A stretch of 64,000 nt of DNA from Reticulitermes speratus (Eukaryota; Arthropoda; Insecta; Blattodea; Rhinotermitidae): the NCBI GenBank assembly GCA_021186555.1, contig JAJKFL010000007.1, positions 29,107,177 to 29,171,176 of the forward strand, written 5' to 3'. The notes under the pieces are model-generated. The model ran no database searches and was not told the origin of the DNA. It saw nothing but the letters and a program-made list of their open reading frames with translations. Shown piece by piece: positions 22,441 to 32,516 of the stretch (positions within the stretch are counted from its first letter, which is position 1; every line of letters begins with the position of its first letter). A program made the translations under genes and the position numbers.

Positions 22441-23781
22441 TTTACGGCAAACGCATCTCGGTAGCAGCAGTTGATTTATTGTGTCTGAATGCCCTACTTC
22501 TTTCAGGCCACTGAATAAAAATGTAATAATCTGAGTATTGCCTTCTTCTGCTGCTTGGTTTAATATTTCTCTTAGATTGTCTCTTCCGCCATATCTGCAC
22601 CACATGCTGCGCATTTCTTTTCCATATTCTTGTAAGTTCCTTTTTGGTGGCTCAGAATTTGACAATAATTCATTCAGAAAGAATCTAGTCACCTCATAAT
22701 CTGTCTCCAGTAATATTTTATTGAGTAGTAAGTCGAGTACTTTCAAGTCAAAACAGGTTTCCTTGGTCAACTGTTTTGCCAGAAAATCTGCAACATAATA
22801 TTCAGCAAAAGTGCGGTGGATAAAGTGAGGCTTGTCGTTGACATACTGTATAATTCCAATCCTAGAAAATGTATCAGGTGTAAGAAGGTCGGGTTCTTCA
22901 AGTTTTAAAACAACAGCCTTCATTTCAGGCAACAGTATTTCCAAAGCCAATTTTTGATGATTTTTGGTGATACTAATGTCATTAATAACAATCTCAGAGT
23001 GTTCTTCTTTAGCTATTACTCCTTTTGCTTCAAAGATATTCAATTTGATTTTAATAAATTTCTTATATAAATCTACAAGAAATAGTTGTTTAGGTAACTC
23101 AGGCTCAGAATTTTGTGACAAACAAAAACTTTTAAATTCTTCTTCAAAAGCCTCTGCCAGCATTCGTGTTTGTAATGGGATGCCAGTGAAATCTTTCTCT
23201 TTATCTCTAATTGATTGTGCCAGCATCTCAATTAACGCTGTCGCATAACTTTCCGATCGCTGTTGATTCCCTTCTTGAAGTTTTAACCTCTGATGCCAGA
23301 ATTTTGTTAAAAACCCAACCTGATCATGTTTAGAGAAGGGTTCTAACGTGTAACATAGCTGCTGTAGATGATCTTCCAACTCCTCTCTCAGGTGTGGCCG
23401 GGTGGTCACCCACAACTGCTCTATGCAAGGCTGCTTTAGAGGATTTACAGCTTGCAGTAAATCAAGGACAGTCTCTTTATAGTTGGGACTGATTTCATCA
23501 AAACCATCAAACATCAATACTACCTTTGTTTTTTCTTCAAGTCCTTGAAGGCAATGTTTAAACAGTTCCTTCTCAAAGGGAGAGTGAAATTTTAATAATT
23601 TTTCAAACAAAAACTCATTAGTCCCTAGCTTTTGCTTCATTTGAGCCTTAAGTTCATCTGTATGGTCTGTTAAATCAATTCTCACCACCCAGTGGGTAGG
23701 GTATTTCTGTTTGATTTGCTTACACAGATGGGTCAGCACAGTGGTTTTACCCATCCCTGCAATATCAGCAAACAGCATCAC
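20536..23781 (-). CDS. Copy A fragment 3: NACHT ATPase plus ankyrin array
   Basis: Open frame of about 1080 codons. Walker A is GMGKTT at residues 9-14 (DNA 23740-23757). Walker B lies in VVLMFDGFDE near residue 85, with acidic residues suited to Mg2+ binding and hydrolysis. WVTTRPHLREELEDHLQQL is a sensor-1-like segment, and TGIPLQTRMLAEAF fits the winged-helix part of NACHT/STAND proteins. RTFAEYYVADFL precedes the ankyrin array, which fills residues ~450-1080. STAND ATPases act as nucleotide-controlled switches, usually regulated by repeat sensors like this one. The apparent start is an artefact of the upstream frameshift; the true protein continues from 23814-27071. Confidence 0.85.
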   Translation of the reverse strand: MMLFADIAGMGKTTVLTHLCKQIKQKYPTHWVVRIDLTDHTDELKAQMKQKLGTNEFLFEKLLKFHSPFEKELFKHCLQGLEEKTKVVLMFDGFDEISPNYKETVLDLLQAVNPLKQPCIEQLWVTTRPHLREELEDHLQQLCYTLEPFSKHDQVGFLTKFWHQRLKLQEGNQQRSESYATALIEMLAQSIRDKEKDFTGIPLQTRMLAEAFEEEFKSFCLSQNSEPELPKQLFLVDLYKKFIKIKLNIFEAKGVIAKEEHSEIVINDISITKNHQKLALEILLPEMKAVVLKLEEPDLLTPDTFSRIGIIQYVNDKPHFIHRTFAEYYVADFLAKQLTKETCFDLKVLDLLLNKILLETDYEVTRFFLNELLSNSEPPKRNLQEYGKEMRSMWCRYGGRDNLREILNQAAEEGNTQIITFLFSGLKEVGHSDTINQLLLPRCVCRKTAWHCAARGGNIQSLEQLWDWAKEVQLNLKDLLLLKKEVDGLTAWLTAAEHGKKEILERLWGWSREMKLNRKDDLLLSKNRNGETAWHIAACCGYKKILQELRTCAREEQIHLKDDLLLAKTDYGQTAWQLAAQNCEKEILEELWGWAREVQLNFKDDLLLAKDENGQTAWHIAAKEGEKEILEELWVWAREVQLNLKDDLLLAKDNYGQTAWHIAAGRGYKEILETLLRWAREVQLNLKDDLLLAKDDYGESAWSKAARRGCKEILVTLWVLATEVQLNLKDDLLLAKDRDGETAWLLAARNGKDEILEKLWGWAREVQLNLKDDLLLAKDKDGNTAWHIAAEYGHKEILEKLWGWAREVQLNLKDDLLLAKNKDGNTAWHIAAKYGHKEILEKLWGWCREVQLNLKDDLLLAKDRNGQTAWHIAAGYFSKHILEKLWGWAREVQLNLKDDLLLAKNKDEHTAWHIAALYGRKEILEALWVWAREVQLNLKDDLLLAKDKKGQTAWHIAAEHHGEEILEKVWGWAREVQLNLKDDLLLAKDKKGQTAWFIAARNRCDRVLKEMWGWAREVQLNVKDDVLLAEDDYGRTARLIAGHYDNKKSLDELCVCAREVQLQLEGNPFLEKLCMDKLPGT

Positions 23782-23813
23782 TTTCTGGCACTCTGCTTCC
23801 TGCAGGAATTTGT

Positions 23814-26800
23814 CTAAATTCTCTGGTGGGTACTCTTGGGGATTTTGGTATCCGTATATTTATGCAGCGCCTTCATACTCCCTTGTGACTGCTGCCAAAT
23901 CAGTTTTGATTCATCTTGCAGTAGCCAATGCACATTTCTTTCTGGATTACTCCGAAAAAATTGTCTGAAATCGTGTTCATTAGTAGCCAGTAAATCAGGG
24001 AATTTTTGTTCAAAAATGTCCTGTTTAACAGCTACTTGGTGATTAAAAGTTCTACCAATATAGTAATTTTCATTGTAACCATCAGTAGTAGATGTCAGCA
24101 CATCTTTACCTATCACCAATTTTTTTTCTGCTAGTAAATCAGCAAGAGGCAAAAATTTTGTCAATGGTGAGTCAGCAGATATGAGTTGATTTAAGGACAT
24201 TTGACTGCCTTGGAAACAGACTGTGTTTTTCAGAAGTTCATTTTGTGAATTAGAGGTTAAGTCACTCCAACCGTACCCTCTGTCATGAATTATTTTTGGC
24301 TGGTAATTCTTTAACTCACCTTGAAGTGACTGTGCTACATCAGTAGCAGCAACGAAAATAATCCTTCTCTTTTCACTAAAGCTGTTCACAGTCGACCACA
24401 GGTGTGTTCTACTTTTCTCATATTCACATGAACAGTCAATAATAAGTGTTGGGCGAGTGTCCGACTGAAATGTGTTATAAATAGCCTCTGCTTTCTCCTC
24501 ATTTTCAAACTGTTTGGCTGATACAAGGATATAACCACTCTTGATATCTGACACTGTCAGCTGCTTTCTTCTCAAAACTTGATACAAATTCAACACAGTC
24601 AGACATGGCAAAGGGCTTGATAGTATCTGGATATTTGGACAATTTATTACATCATCATTAAATAGACACTTATCATTTAACCAAATTTTGGACTGCTCAA
24701 TTTCACCCATTTCCCCCAGCAGTTTATTCAAGCGTTGAATTTTATGCCTGCCCTTAATACGGGCAGGGTTTTCTATAAATCTCCTTAAATCCTCTTGTGT
24801 CTGTTGCTCATAGAAGTTGAATAATTCTGGTGCTTGTTGTGTGAGTAGTTGTTTGTCTTGTCCTCCACTGTAATGTGCCAGCAAATGAGGCACACGGACA
24901 ATCAGTTCTGAAGGCCAATCAGGCTCTTTATAAACAGTGAATACCCGTTCAATAATGGGATCAATCCCTGTTTTGTCACAGTAATGTGCTACTATTCCAT
25001 CAAATGCACACTTCTTTTGTTCATCTAGCACTTCATAAGGATTGCATTCATTGTCATAGCAAACTTGCATGGCCAGATGGGTTAGCTCATGCGCTAAAGT
25101 GCCCAGTAATTCAGACTCTTGTTTGGCACCAATATAAAGACGACCTTCCCTATAGTCACAGGCCCCTTTCGTTTCAGAAGATTGTGTGGGGTCTATATCA
25201 ACAATGGAGTCGTTGTCAAAATCAAAGACAATTTCATTCATGCCTGAATGCTCTACCACTTTTAGGATGGTTGAAATCTCTGGTATGGCATCCAGTTGTT
25301 TGTACACTTTCCTTACAAATTTCTTTTTGTCCTCTTTTCCAGATTTCTGTGTTGACTTGGATACTAGAAAATCAATATGAGAGTCACGCTGTTTTACAAA
25401 GTATTTTTTGTTAGCTTGCTTCACTCTATGTCTCTGTTCATTAGTTAATTCTTCATCTCTTCCAGCAGAAAACCCTTCAGATTTTAACAGTGCATAAATC
25501 TCATACTGATCTGCTTTAAGAGCTCTTGTCAGTGCATACTGATTGCTAGGGTCATAGGCACATTTTAATTGAGTATGACTTTTAATAAAAGCTTTCACGG
25601 CATTAATGGAACCTTCCATTATGGCTTGATGGAAACTCCACCTCTCTTTAACTTGCTTCATCAAATGAGTTGTATTTTCACTCTCTTCTAGGCCATTTAA
25701 ATCAAAATTTTCAGGGAATGGAGAGTCTGCTTCAAGTAGTGCCTGCACATTTTCATAACGTTTCTCATTCCATGCTAATGTTATAGCAGTAACATTCTCT
25801 CTTTCTCTATGGCAGTGAATATCAGCGCCACAAAAGATTAAGAATTGCAGAGTCTCAGGTTTTCCTTTCTGAGCAGCAATTAGTAAGGGATTGTCACCAT
25901 GACCATCTCTTAATTCCAACAATCCTTTTTTTGAATCAGTGAGAAAAAGCTCTTCTGCAGAACTGGTTATGGGCAAGTTTAATAATGCAGAAAGGCTCTG
26001 TGGGCCCCCAAACTCAACGGCAATCTCTAAAGTTCTTCTTCCATCTCCATTTTGATAAGCTAAATCCCAATCGACCAGTAGTAAAAACCGCAGTGATAGA
26101 CTGTCATCGTCCCTCGCAGCATAGTCAATTAAACGCCAAGTGTCAATTTCTTGCTTCACATCAAAACTAACTTTTAGCAAATCTAATGCATCTTCTTTAA
26201 ACTGACCGCCAATACCTAGCTTTAAGGCATTCAGTAACAGTGGTAGTTTAAAACTCCCTTCATTGGAGAGCTGGAGAGTGAGCTCGTCTTCAGTGTTCAA
26301 CAAACAGTCTGAATTCATCTCTACTGGGGTAAAGGCATGATGGCCTGGCTCTTTAAAAAAGACTAAATGCTTTGCACAAGGCATTATATCCCACTGGATT
26401 ATCACAGGTTTTCTTTCATCAAGAACTTCTGCCAAACATTCTAAAGCTTCACTGGGAAATTCACTGCAGTCATCAACCTGTATCACAATAAAAAACCAGT
26501 GACTGGCCTGATTGAAGGTTTCATAGAATTCTTTTTGCTGCATGAAATCCAATGCAGCCTTTACTGTTGGACTGTTTATCCTTAGTATTTTAAAGTCAGC
26601 ATCTTCTTTCTCAGCAGCAACAGCAGACCATGTGTTCTTATCACTTAGGCTACACTCATTTAAATATTGATCATATATTGCTTGATATGTCTTCTCTGCT
26701 CCCTGTTCTAGACGCTGTGGTTGTGCTGATAAAAGAGACAATTGCTGTGGACTGGCTGCAACTGACTTAACAGGGTGCAATGCTAGTCCATCTTGTGGGT

Positions 26801-27071
26801 TGTTTTGTGACTGAACACCCTCTGAAGGGGACAAATTTGTTTGTTTCTCAGTAGGTTTGTCATGTACTGATGTCTTATGTAGTATTGGAACAAAATGAGA
26901 CAACCCTTCATTTAAAATATGAATCATCTGAGGGTCATTGCACAGGCTGGTATTTTCACCCACTGACCTTGACCCTAAAGTATCAACCAGCTGATGCCAA
27001 ATATCTTTTTGACCGTCTGCATGACGTTTTCCAATTATATGAAGTTTTATCTCATACTTCTGACAAATCAT
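23814..27071 (-). CDS. Copy A fragment 2: end of OTU, middle region, HELTH metallopeptidase
   Basis: Open frame of about 1085 codons, begun by the first frameshift. GLSHFVPIL near residues 56-64 has the His expected at the end of an OTU fold. A low-complexity linker follows, then a block with FFIVIQVDDCSEF, then degenerate ankyrin repeats (DNPLLIAAQKGKPETLQFLI). The zincin-like motif LAHELTHLAMQV (HELTH at DNA 25077-25091) has the two His ligands and catalytic Glu of HExxH enzymes. Next comes a pre-NACHT region with GYGWSDL and a VCFQG..M.LNQLI motif. In-frame differences from copy B are multiples of three. Confidence 0.8.
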   Translation of the reverse strand: MICQKYEIKLHIIGKRHADGQKDIWHQLVDTLGSRSVGENTSLCNDPQMIHILNEGLSHFVPILHKTSVHDKPTEKQTNLSPSEGVQSQNNPQDGLALHPVKSVAASPQQLSLLSAQPQRLEQGAEKTYQAIYDQYLNECSLSDKNTWSAVAAEKEDADFKILRINSPTVKAALDFMQQKEFYETFNQASHWFFIVIQVDDCSEFPSEALECLAEVLDERKPVIIQWDIMPCAKHLVFFKEPGHHAFTPVEMNSDCLLNTEDELTLQLSNEGSFKLPLLLNALKLGIGGQFKEDALDLLKVSFDVKQEIDTWRLIDYAARDDDSLSLRFLLLVDWDLAYQNGDGRRTLEIAVEFGGPQSLSALLNLPITSSAEELFLTDSKKGLLELRDGHGDNPLLIAAQKGKPETLQFLIFCGADIHCHRERENVTAITLAWNEKRYENVQALLEADSPFPENFDLNGLEESENTTHLMKQVKERWSFHQAIMEGSINAVKAFIKSHTQLKCAYDPSNQYALTRALKADQYEIYALLKSEGFSAGRDEELTNEQRHRVKQANKKYFVKQRDSHIDFLVSKSTQKSGKEDKKKFVRKVYKQLDAIPEISTILKVVEHSGMNEIVFDFDNDSIVDIDPTQSSETKGACDYREGRLYIGAKQESELLGTLAHELTHLAMQVCYDNECNPYEVLDEQKKCAFDGIVAHYCDKTGIDPIIERVFTVYKEPDWPSELIVRVPHLLAHYSGGQDKQLLTQQAPELFNFYEQQTQEDLRRFIENPARIKGRHKIQRLNKLLGEMGEIEQSKIWLNDKCLFNDDVINCPNIQILSSPLPCLTVLNLYQVLRRKQLTVSDIKSGYILVSAKQFENEEKAEAIYNTFQSDTRPTLIIDCSCEYEKSRTHLWSTVNSFSEKRRIIFVAATDVAQSLQGELKNYQPKIIHDRGYGWSDLTSNSQNELLKNTVCFQGSQMSLNQLISADSPLTKFLPLADLLAEKKLVIGKDVLTSTTDGYNENYYIGRTFNHQVAVKQDIFEQKFPDLLATNEHDFRQFFRSNPERNVHWLLQDESKLIWQQSQGSMKALHKYTDTKIPKSTHQRI

Positions 27072-27478
27072 ACGGCCTTCAATCTCTGGTCTCCCCGTAT
27101 AGCAGCACCTAAATTTAAAAATGCCCTTTCTGCTGCTGTTAATTGAATATGTACCAGATAGCTTTCAAAATCAGTGCAGTTTGATGAATATTCTCCCACA
27201 ACAGCATCCTCTGAAATCACTTGATGCCAGGTTTTGCCACTTTGGCAATCATAAACAGAATCCTTGTTAACTTTCGCATAATCAAAACAGGCTTGCCTTA
27301 GTGATTTAACATCAAATGGTCTACCAGGAATAGACAACTGATTCATTCCCTGGGCCACTGAGTCAAAAAAGCAGTCTCCTTCCCCTGCAGCTCCTCTTAT
27401 TATAAAATCATTAGGAACCCCTAATGCACCTTTGGGGGGGCTCAGGTCTGTGTGTTTTTCTGTCATGGTTTTCAACAT
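27068..27478 (-). CDS. Copy A fragment 1: OTU cysteine protease domain, N-terminal part
   Basis: I start at the ATG at 27476-27478 (MLKTMTEKH), which is also the start in copy B; the frame is open a few codons further up. GEGDCFFDSV is the OTU active-site motif with nucleophile Cys. OTU enzymes cleave ubiquitin chains, in hosts or as secreted effectors of intracellular bacteria. A one-base deletion after LGAAIRG ends the frame early. Copy A is closer to the canonical D-G-D/N-C motif than copy B (GDEDCFFDS). Catalytic activity is inferred from motifs only. Confidence 0.75.
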   Translation of the reverse strand: MLKTMTEKHTDLSPPKGALGVPNDFIIRGAAGEGDCFFDSVAQGMNQLSIPGRPFDVKSLRQACFDYAKVNKDSVYDCQSGKTWHQVISEDAVVGEYSSNCTDFESYLVHIQLTAAERAFLNLGAAIRGDQRLKAV

Positions 27479-27507
27479 TAATATCAGTCCATCTGGTAAG
27501 CTCACAA

Positions 27508-27744
27508 TCAATTATCTCTAATTCTGACAGACATGGCTCTGTTTAATTCCAACAACTTCTCAAAGTGCAACATCAAATATTTACACCAACAGTCAGTAAG
27601 CTTGGAGAAACTTTCCAACACAGCTTCATATGGGCGACAGTATAAGTTACTTACAAATCTCCACACCACAAGATTTATTTTCTGTGAAGAGTTCCAATTC
27701 TGTAAATCACCGATCCAATACCAGACTTCCTGGCAGATCGAGAA
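27508..27744 (-). CDS. Upstream exon-like frame conserved between copies A and B
   Basis: About 78 open codons with no ATG at the left edge; the frame opens after TATATATAG, which could be a splice acceptor or a TATA-like box. Copy B (63837-64000) keeps the same frame, with conserved SKLTDCWCKYLML and FEKLLEL blocks and many synonymous changes, so it has evolved as coding sequence. Both copies stop just before the OTU frame, in a different reading phase and with equal spacing. It may be an upstream exon, a separate short cistron, or the original N terminus cut off by an ancient shared frameshift. I do not recognise the domain. Confidence 0.5.
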   Translation of the reverse strand, partial: FSICQEVWYWIGDLQNWNSSQKINLVVWRFVSNLYCRPYEAVLESFSKLTDCWCKYLMLHFEKLLELNRAMSVRIRDN

Positions 27745-27747
27745 CTA

Positions 27748-28066
27748 TATATACAGGTGCCCATCTTGACTGGATCTGTGCGAACAAATAAGCAGCATGC
27801 ACAAACATTGTACTTGAGACTGAAGTTGTTTACATATTAATGCAATATCTAGCAGCCATCTACAATGACCGTCTGTCATGCATGACAATTTTTCCTACAA
27901 TATCTTATCTGACAATGTATCCTGAACAATTGACTTTCCTTTATAAACACGTTTTGTTCTGGCTATTATTTGCTGCAGACCTACCATGTAAGAGTGACAA
28001 ATAAATTACAAACATTCAATTACAAGTTAACTGCTTCAAAATATTGTTTGCATTATTTTTATTAAA
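27748..28066. other. 5' flank of copy A, no gene seen
   Basis: A+T-rich sequence upstream of the conserved exon-like frame. TATATATA at about 27746-27753 on the minus strand could be a TATA box. Nothing else is recognised. Confidence 0.35.
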
Positions 28067-28078
28067 ACCACTAACATA

Positions 28079-28373
28079 AAGGTAAAGGTGTTCTCAGGCA
28101 TGCCATAAAGGCACAAGGGGGAGTGGAGGTATATCTCCACTCATTCTACTAGGTGGAATTAAGTGTTCAGCTTCACTCTGCGGCCATTTTACCACCAGAG
28201 AAAAAGCCCCAGGTACCCACTGAATAGGAAGCAGGTTGGTGGGACCCAAAGCTGGTCTGGACACTTTTGGAGAAGAGAAAAATCTCTTGCTTCTGCCAGG
28301 AATCAAACCACAATTCCTCAGATCTCAGCCCACACCCTAGTCAATATACCAACTGAGATATCCCGGACCATCA
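28079..28373 (-). repeat. tRNA-derived SINE, family 1, copy 2
   Basis: Same organisation as at 5058. Near-perfect target duplication: CCACTAACATA at 28068-28078 and CCACTAATATA at 28374-28384 (10 of 11). The tRNA-like head is at the right, so the element runs on the minus strand. Confidence 0.8.
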
Positions 28374-28384
28374 CCACTAATATA

Positions 28385-28799
28385 ACACATGTTATTGTTT
28401 GCTGCTTCATGGCATGATGGCATAGTCATCAAATTCTTGGTTGGAAATCACCCTGGCAAATGAATGACCATGGTACATCTCATCAACAGTTTCAAAAGCA
28501 ATCTAAATTTACCTTCTGACTTCTAATTATGGAGCTTCATTATGAATGCCAACTATGGCTTCCTGTATCAAACAGCATTGAAGCTGAAGTTTTTGACTGC
28601 ACGAGCCATACAGCAAGTAGACAAGGGGGCACACTTAGCAGGATTTGGACAGGATTCGACAACAATGACATATTTCATATACTCATATACATATATCACA
28701 CAATGTTAGCCCTATGCCTATCTATGAACTAAACAACAAACACCACAGGAATTCTTTGTTAACCATATTCTGTAATTAAATATTTGCAATCAAAATATG
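28385..28799. other. No supported gene
   Basis: No reading frame or repeat I can name. Confidence 0.4.
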
Positions 28800-29010
28800 G
28801 TTTTATGGGTTGTGACATGTGGTAATGTAGGTGCACACAAGTGTCTCAAAGGAACATGCTAACTCCATCTTCAGGAACAAAGTGAATGGGTAAGATGTGG
28901 TCAGGTTATATAGGCATGCAACATGGAAGGTGTTGAATAAGATCCACAGGAGGACCCTGAAGATGGGGGCAGCATGTTTCACTGAAACCACAATCAAAAT
29001 ATTCAGTGCA
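28800..29010. repeat. Inverted pair of CCTGAAGATGG motifs
   Basis: The minus strand near 28866-28880 and the plus strand near 28953-28990 both read CCTGAAGATGG, then AGCATGTT and a GARAC element, pointing outward. The spacer between CTGAAGA and GAAAC is longer than in a standard hammerhead stem II, so a ribozyme is doubtful here. The inverted layout matches the other loci. Confidence 0.45.
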
Positions 29011-30269
29011 ATTGAAAACCCAAAAACTTATAATTATTAGCACAAAACTTAAATCAATATCTGTATAAAAACACAACTAATTAATTGTGTTTGGACAGAT
29101 ATTGATTTAATTTTTATACTATTAACAACACTACAGGATGACACTCGGTAAAATTTATAATAATTTGTTTCATTTAATTATGCTGCCAGTTACACACACA
29201 ACAGTGTCCAATGATTGGATGATAGGGAACAGATATGGATGGAATGGGCTGTGACATAACTTAAGGTACTATCCTGAAGTTTACCTGGAATGACTGAGGG
29301 AAACCACGAAAAACGTGATTCAGTATAGTCAATACTCTGGGTGAGATATGAACCAGGAACCTTTCAAATACAATCAGGAAGTGTAACCACTTCAGATGAC
29401 TTGCTTTATTACATCCCTTAAAATCAGGTTTGCAGTTTGGTAAACTTTTTGGTCTACCACAACTAGCAGTTCTAACATTTCCTGTCAGGGCTGCAAAAAA
29501 TAGTCCACATTATGACATTGAAAGAAGAGTTCTTGTGTGCTGTTCCATCTCACTACATCAGGCTCACCTGATGTCCATGTTTTGTGACATGGAAACTTTT
29601 AAAATCCATCACTGCACTCCACACTGATTGACAAATATTCTGTTCTTCCGTACTTCGTCATTCAAACAAAAATAACATTACCACTTTCAACATTATTAGT
29701 AAGCATGTGGCACAAGAACTGACTTCAACACTTGGCTTTTCTCTACCTCATCAGAAACTTGCCTGCTGTTAAAGAACCCAACGTTCATTACAGTGTTCAC
29801 AAAATCCCACCAAAGACACTAGAATATGTCAGTTAAATTCAGTATATTCTATCAGATATCACTTCTTTAAGACCAATTTTATTATTAACCTCCCATCTAT
29901 GCCTATGTCTCCCAAGTCATCTCTTCTGCGACAAACAATTTCAGTAAACTACTCATTCCTCCATGTATCCTAATATCTGTGACCAGCAATTCATCCTTCT
30001 CCATGTCAGCAACCTGACAATATTAAGCTCACAACTAAGTATAAATGTTCTCTACATTTATTTCCAACATGTAAGATATTCTTGAATGTCATCAAGATTT
30101 GATATATTACTGCTGCTAATTTCGAGCAGTACTCAAACACTAATTTCAGATTTGAAACGAGTTTTTCCTAGAACACCTTGTGGCTAGGCAATCAAATTAG
30201 TATCAACATGATGATCAACACCTGACATGAAATATTCCAACACAATATACTTATTAGACATAGAAGTTT
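29011..30269. other. No supported gene
   Basis: Only short frames without domain signatures. Confidence 0.4.
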
Positions 30270-30279
30270 GTGAATATGC

Positions 30280-30555
30280 GTAGCGTAGGCAGTATAGTGA
30301 CAAGGATATGGGCTGGACAGTCTGGAGTTCGGATCTGGAAAGAGGCAAGAGATTTTTCTCTTCTCCACAACGTCCAGACTGGTACTTAGGTTCACACAGC
30401 CTCCTATTCAATGGGTACCAGGGTTCTTTCCTGGTGTAAAGTGGCTGGGGCGGGAAGTTAACCACTCTTCTCCAATTAGCGTCAAGGTTAAGAATGAGTG
30501 GAACTGTATCTGTACTCCCCCTATATGCCTTCATGGTGTTGACAGGGAAAAATTA
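30280..30555 (+). repeat. tRNA-derived SINE, family 1, copy 3
   Basis: Perfect target duplication GTGAATATGC at 30270-30279 and 30556-30565. The head, a box B-like GAGTTCGGATC, a body with CCTCCTATTCAATGGGTACC and a tail follow in family order. Confidence 0.85.
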
Positions 30556-30565
30556 GTGAATATGC

Positions 30566-30882
30566 TTCTAATCTTGGAACTACAGGAGAAGAAAAAATTT
30601 ACCCCCTCAAGTGTGACTCCTGCATCCTACTGCACTGCCCACTCCTGGCCATGCATCTCTGAATCCACAAACACCTCTGTTGGCCTCCACTCAACACACT
30701 TATCAGTGCCACTCTGTAACACAACAAAATCACATATCATGTTATACAATTAACACCTCTGTGAAGGCATCTGAATCTTGCCTGTTTCAACTACTAAAAT
30801 CAATATTACTGACACTGCTTAACCAACTTATGTGAAACTTCCCATGACGTACCATTTAGCTGTTAACACAAATACCGCTATG
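30566..30882. other. No supported gene
   Basis: A short frame at 30556-30753 overlaps the SINE end and has no domain signature. Confidence 0.4.
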
Positions 30883-31262
30883 CAGGTGCACACCCAGAAT
30901 TTTTCACTGGGGAGGGGGGCTACCCCTTAAGCTATATGTAATTTATGTGTCACTTTATGTTATAAGAATCATGCTGTGTGTATAACTGAAACATAACATT
31001 GTTCACAACTGCATTTATATACATACAAACATAATTACATGTACCATGACTCAATCACAGTGTCCAATTTTCTTGCTAATTTTTTTTTAATTTTATTAAA
31101 TTGTTTTTCAAAATTCTACTGTACTAGTCACCAGCACGTTTCAGCTGAAAGGTAAATCACGTAAAACGCTTGATACCATCGTGTCTACAATACCCATGTT
31201 TTTTAAATTTTGATTTTGGTTTTTTTTTTTGCGGGGGGGGGGGGGGGGGGGGGGGAGAGTTG
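30883..31262. repeat. MITE-like element, copy 2
   Basis: The same order of internal blocks as at 320-698: CAGGTGCACACCCAGAA start, CCATGACTCAATCACAGTGT, TACTAGTCA and a terminal G tract. The right inverted end is not recognisable past the G tract, so the end coordinate is approximate. Confidence 0.55.
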
Positions 31263-32516
31263 CGGCAGCAAAGAGAATCTGTGACACAAAAGGAACACCA
31301 GTGCCACTCAATATAACAGGGGTGGCAAGCTATATGACCTTCTGGAGCTGCACGTTAGGAGGCAACTTATACAAGAGACATACATTCAAATAAAATATTT
31401 TTTTCCTTTTTGATGGCTTCTTATTTCTGTTCATCCAAATACAATAGGTTACCTTTAGTTAGTTATGACTCCCCTTTCTTTAGCAAATAATTTAAAATAA
31501 CATTTACTGTCAGCCTCATATGCATGAAAACTCCTTGAATATTATTTTTTACACACAAGTACACGGACATTCAAGAGATTGTAACACGTGATGAAATTCA
31601 ATAGCCTTTCACTTCTTCAAGTACATTCAATCGAACACGTGCTGCACAATGCATCATTTACTATTTAGAATCATTAACTCTTTGGACTTCACTCACCACC
31701 TAATGTATCAAATAAAAATTAAAGCACAATGCTTTAGGGGGATGACCAGTACATCCTTGGGGCAAAAGCTCATCATTTAGGCCCCACTGGTAAAGATATT
31801 CTCGACCTCTAGGCCCCACAGAGTTGCACCTATTGGCCCCAGCTGAGTAGGTGTTCCCTTACTCTTTTGCCTCACAATGGGGATGAATCCTGTACCAAAA
31901 CAATGTCTTTTCATTTTCATTTTCAACAGTGGATGACAGACAAATTCCAAACAATGAATGATTCCAAATTACATGTACAACCTTCAAAATCCTATAAAAT
32001 TACATAATGTAGCATAAAGGTCTGTTTCAAATAAGGTATTTAAACACTACAAATGGGAGTCTATGTAATGCACATGTGGACTGGATATAATCAGTGTCAC
32101 ATCCCTGCCAATACTATCAATATATACACAGTGACTTCTTGTGATAAAAAGTACAACATCCCTCTAATGCCAACTGCAGCATAAAAACTTTCAGACAATA
32201 TATCAGAAAATACTATGCACAAAAATGAAGTTACATCTGTTGAGAGCTGAAATACAGGTTGGTTATCTCCACAAATGCTATGGGATTAATTTAGATTAAA
32301 TGCCATATTTCATCCACCAATAACCATGATTAGTTATGAAAGACCAATTTATTGGATGCTGTGATTGCAAAAACAATTACTTCTAGCATCTAATCACAAG
32401 AATAATATACAGCCGCACACTTGAATTGACGACAATGCCTGGCAACTAATAATGGAAATACAAAAGTGAATAACAAACTTAGTCTATGAAAAACAATTTT
32501 CAAACACAATCATACA
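31263..32516. other. No supported gene
   Basis: A+T-rich DNA with no frame I can support. Confidence 0.4.

Larger units (their letters stand above)
19732..27478 (-). pseudogene. Copy A: giant OTU / zincin / NACHT / ankyrin gene, broken by frameshifts
   Basis: One gene in four frame pieces. Alignment with copy B places single-base-class shifts at about 27090 (cccc-gtatag here against cccacagatag in B), about 23850 (gattttgg against gattttcgg) and about 20548 within the ankyrin array. Domain order: OTU protease, linker, ankyrin-like middle, HELTH metallopeptidase motif, NACHT ATPase, long ankyrin array, unrecognised C-terminal part. More than 7 kb without an intron is unusual for an insect gene and suits a retrocopy or bacterial origin. 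The shifts could be true inactivation or consensus errors of a long-read assembly; sequence alone cannot tell. It is flanked upstream by a conserved exon-like frame at 27508-27744. Confidence 0.8.

Noticed and set aside
20915-22474. Open frames on the plus strand rich in SLRFSCTSLAQPHS repeats
   Set aside because: These are antisense shadows of the ankyrin array; conservation follows the minus-strand frame.
24986-25414. 142-codon plus-strand frame inside copy A, and its counterpart at 61281-61637
   Set aside because: It is exactly antisense to the conserved zincin region in both copies; the duplicated shadow frame follows from conservation of the minus-strand protein.
28953-28990. Hammerhead at the CCTGAAGATGG motif of the 28.9-kb inverted pair
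   Set aside because: The distance between CTGAAGA and GAAAC is larger and no convincing stem II forms; kept only as a member of the inverted-pair pattern.
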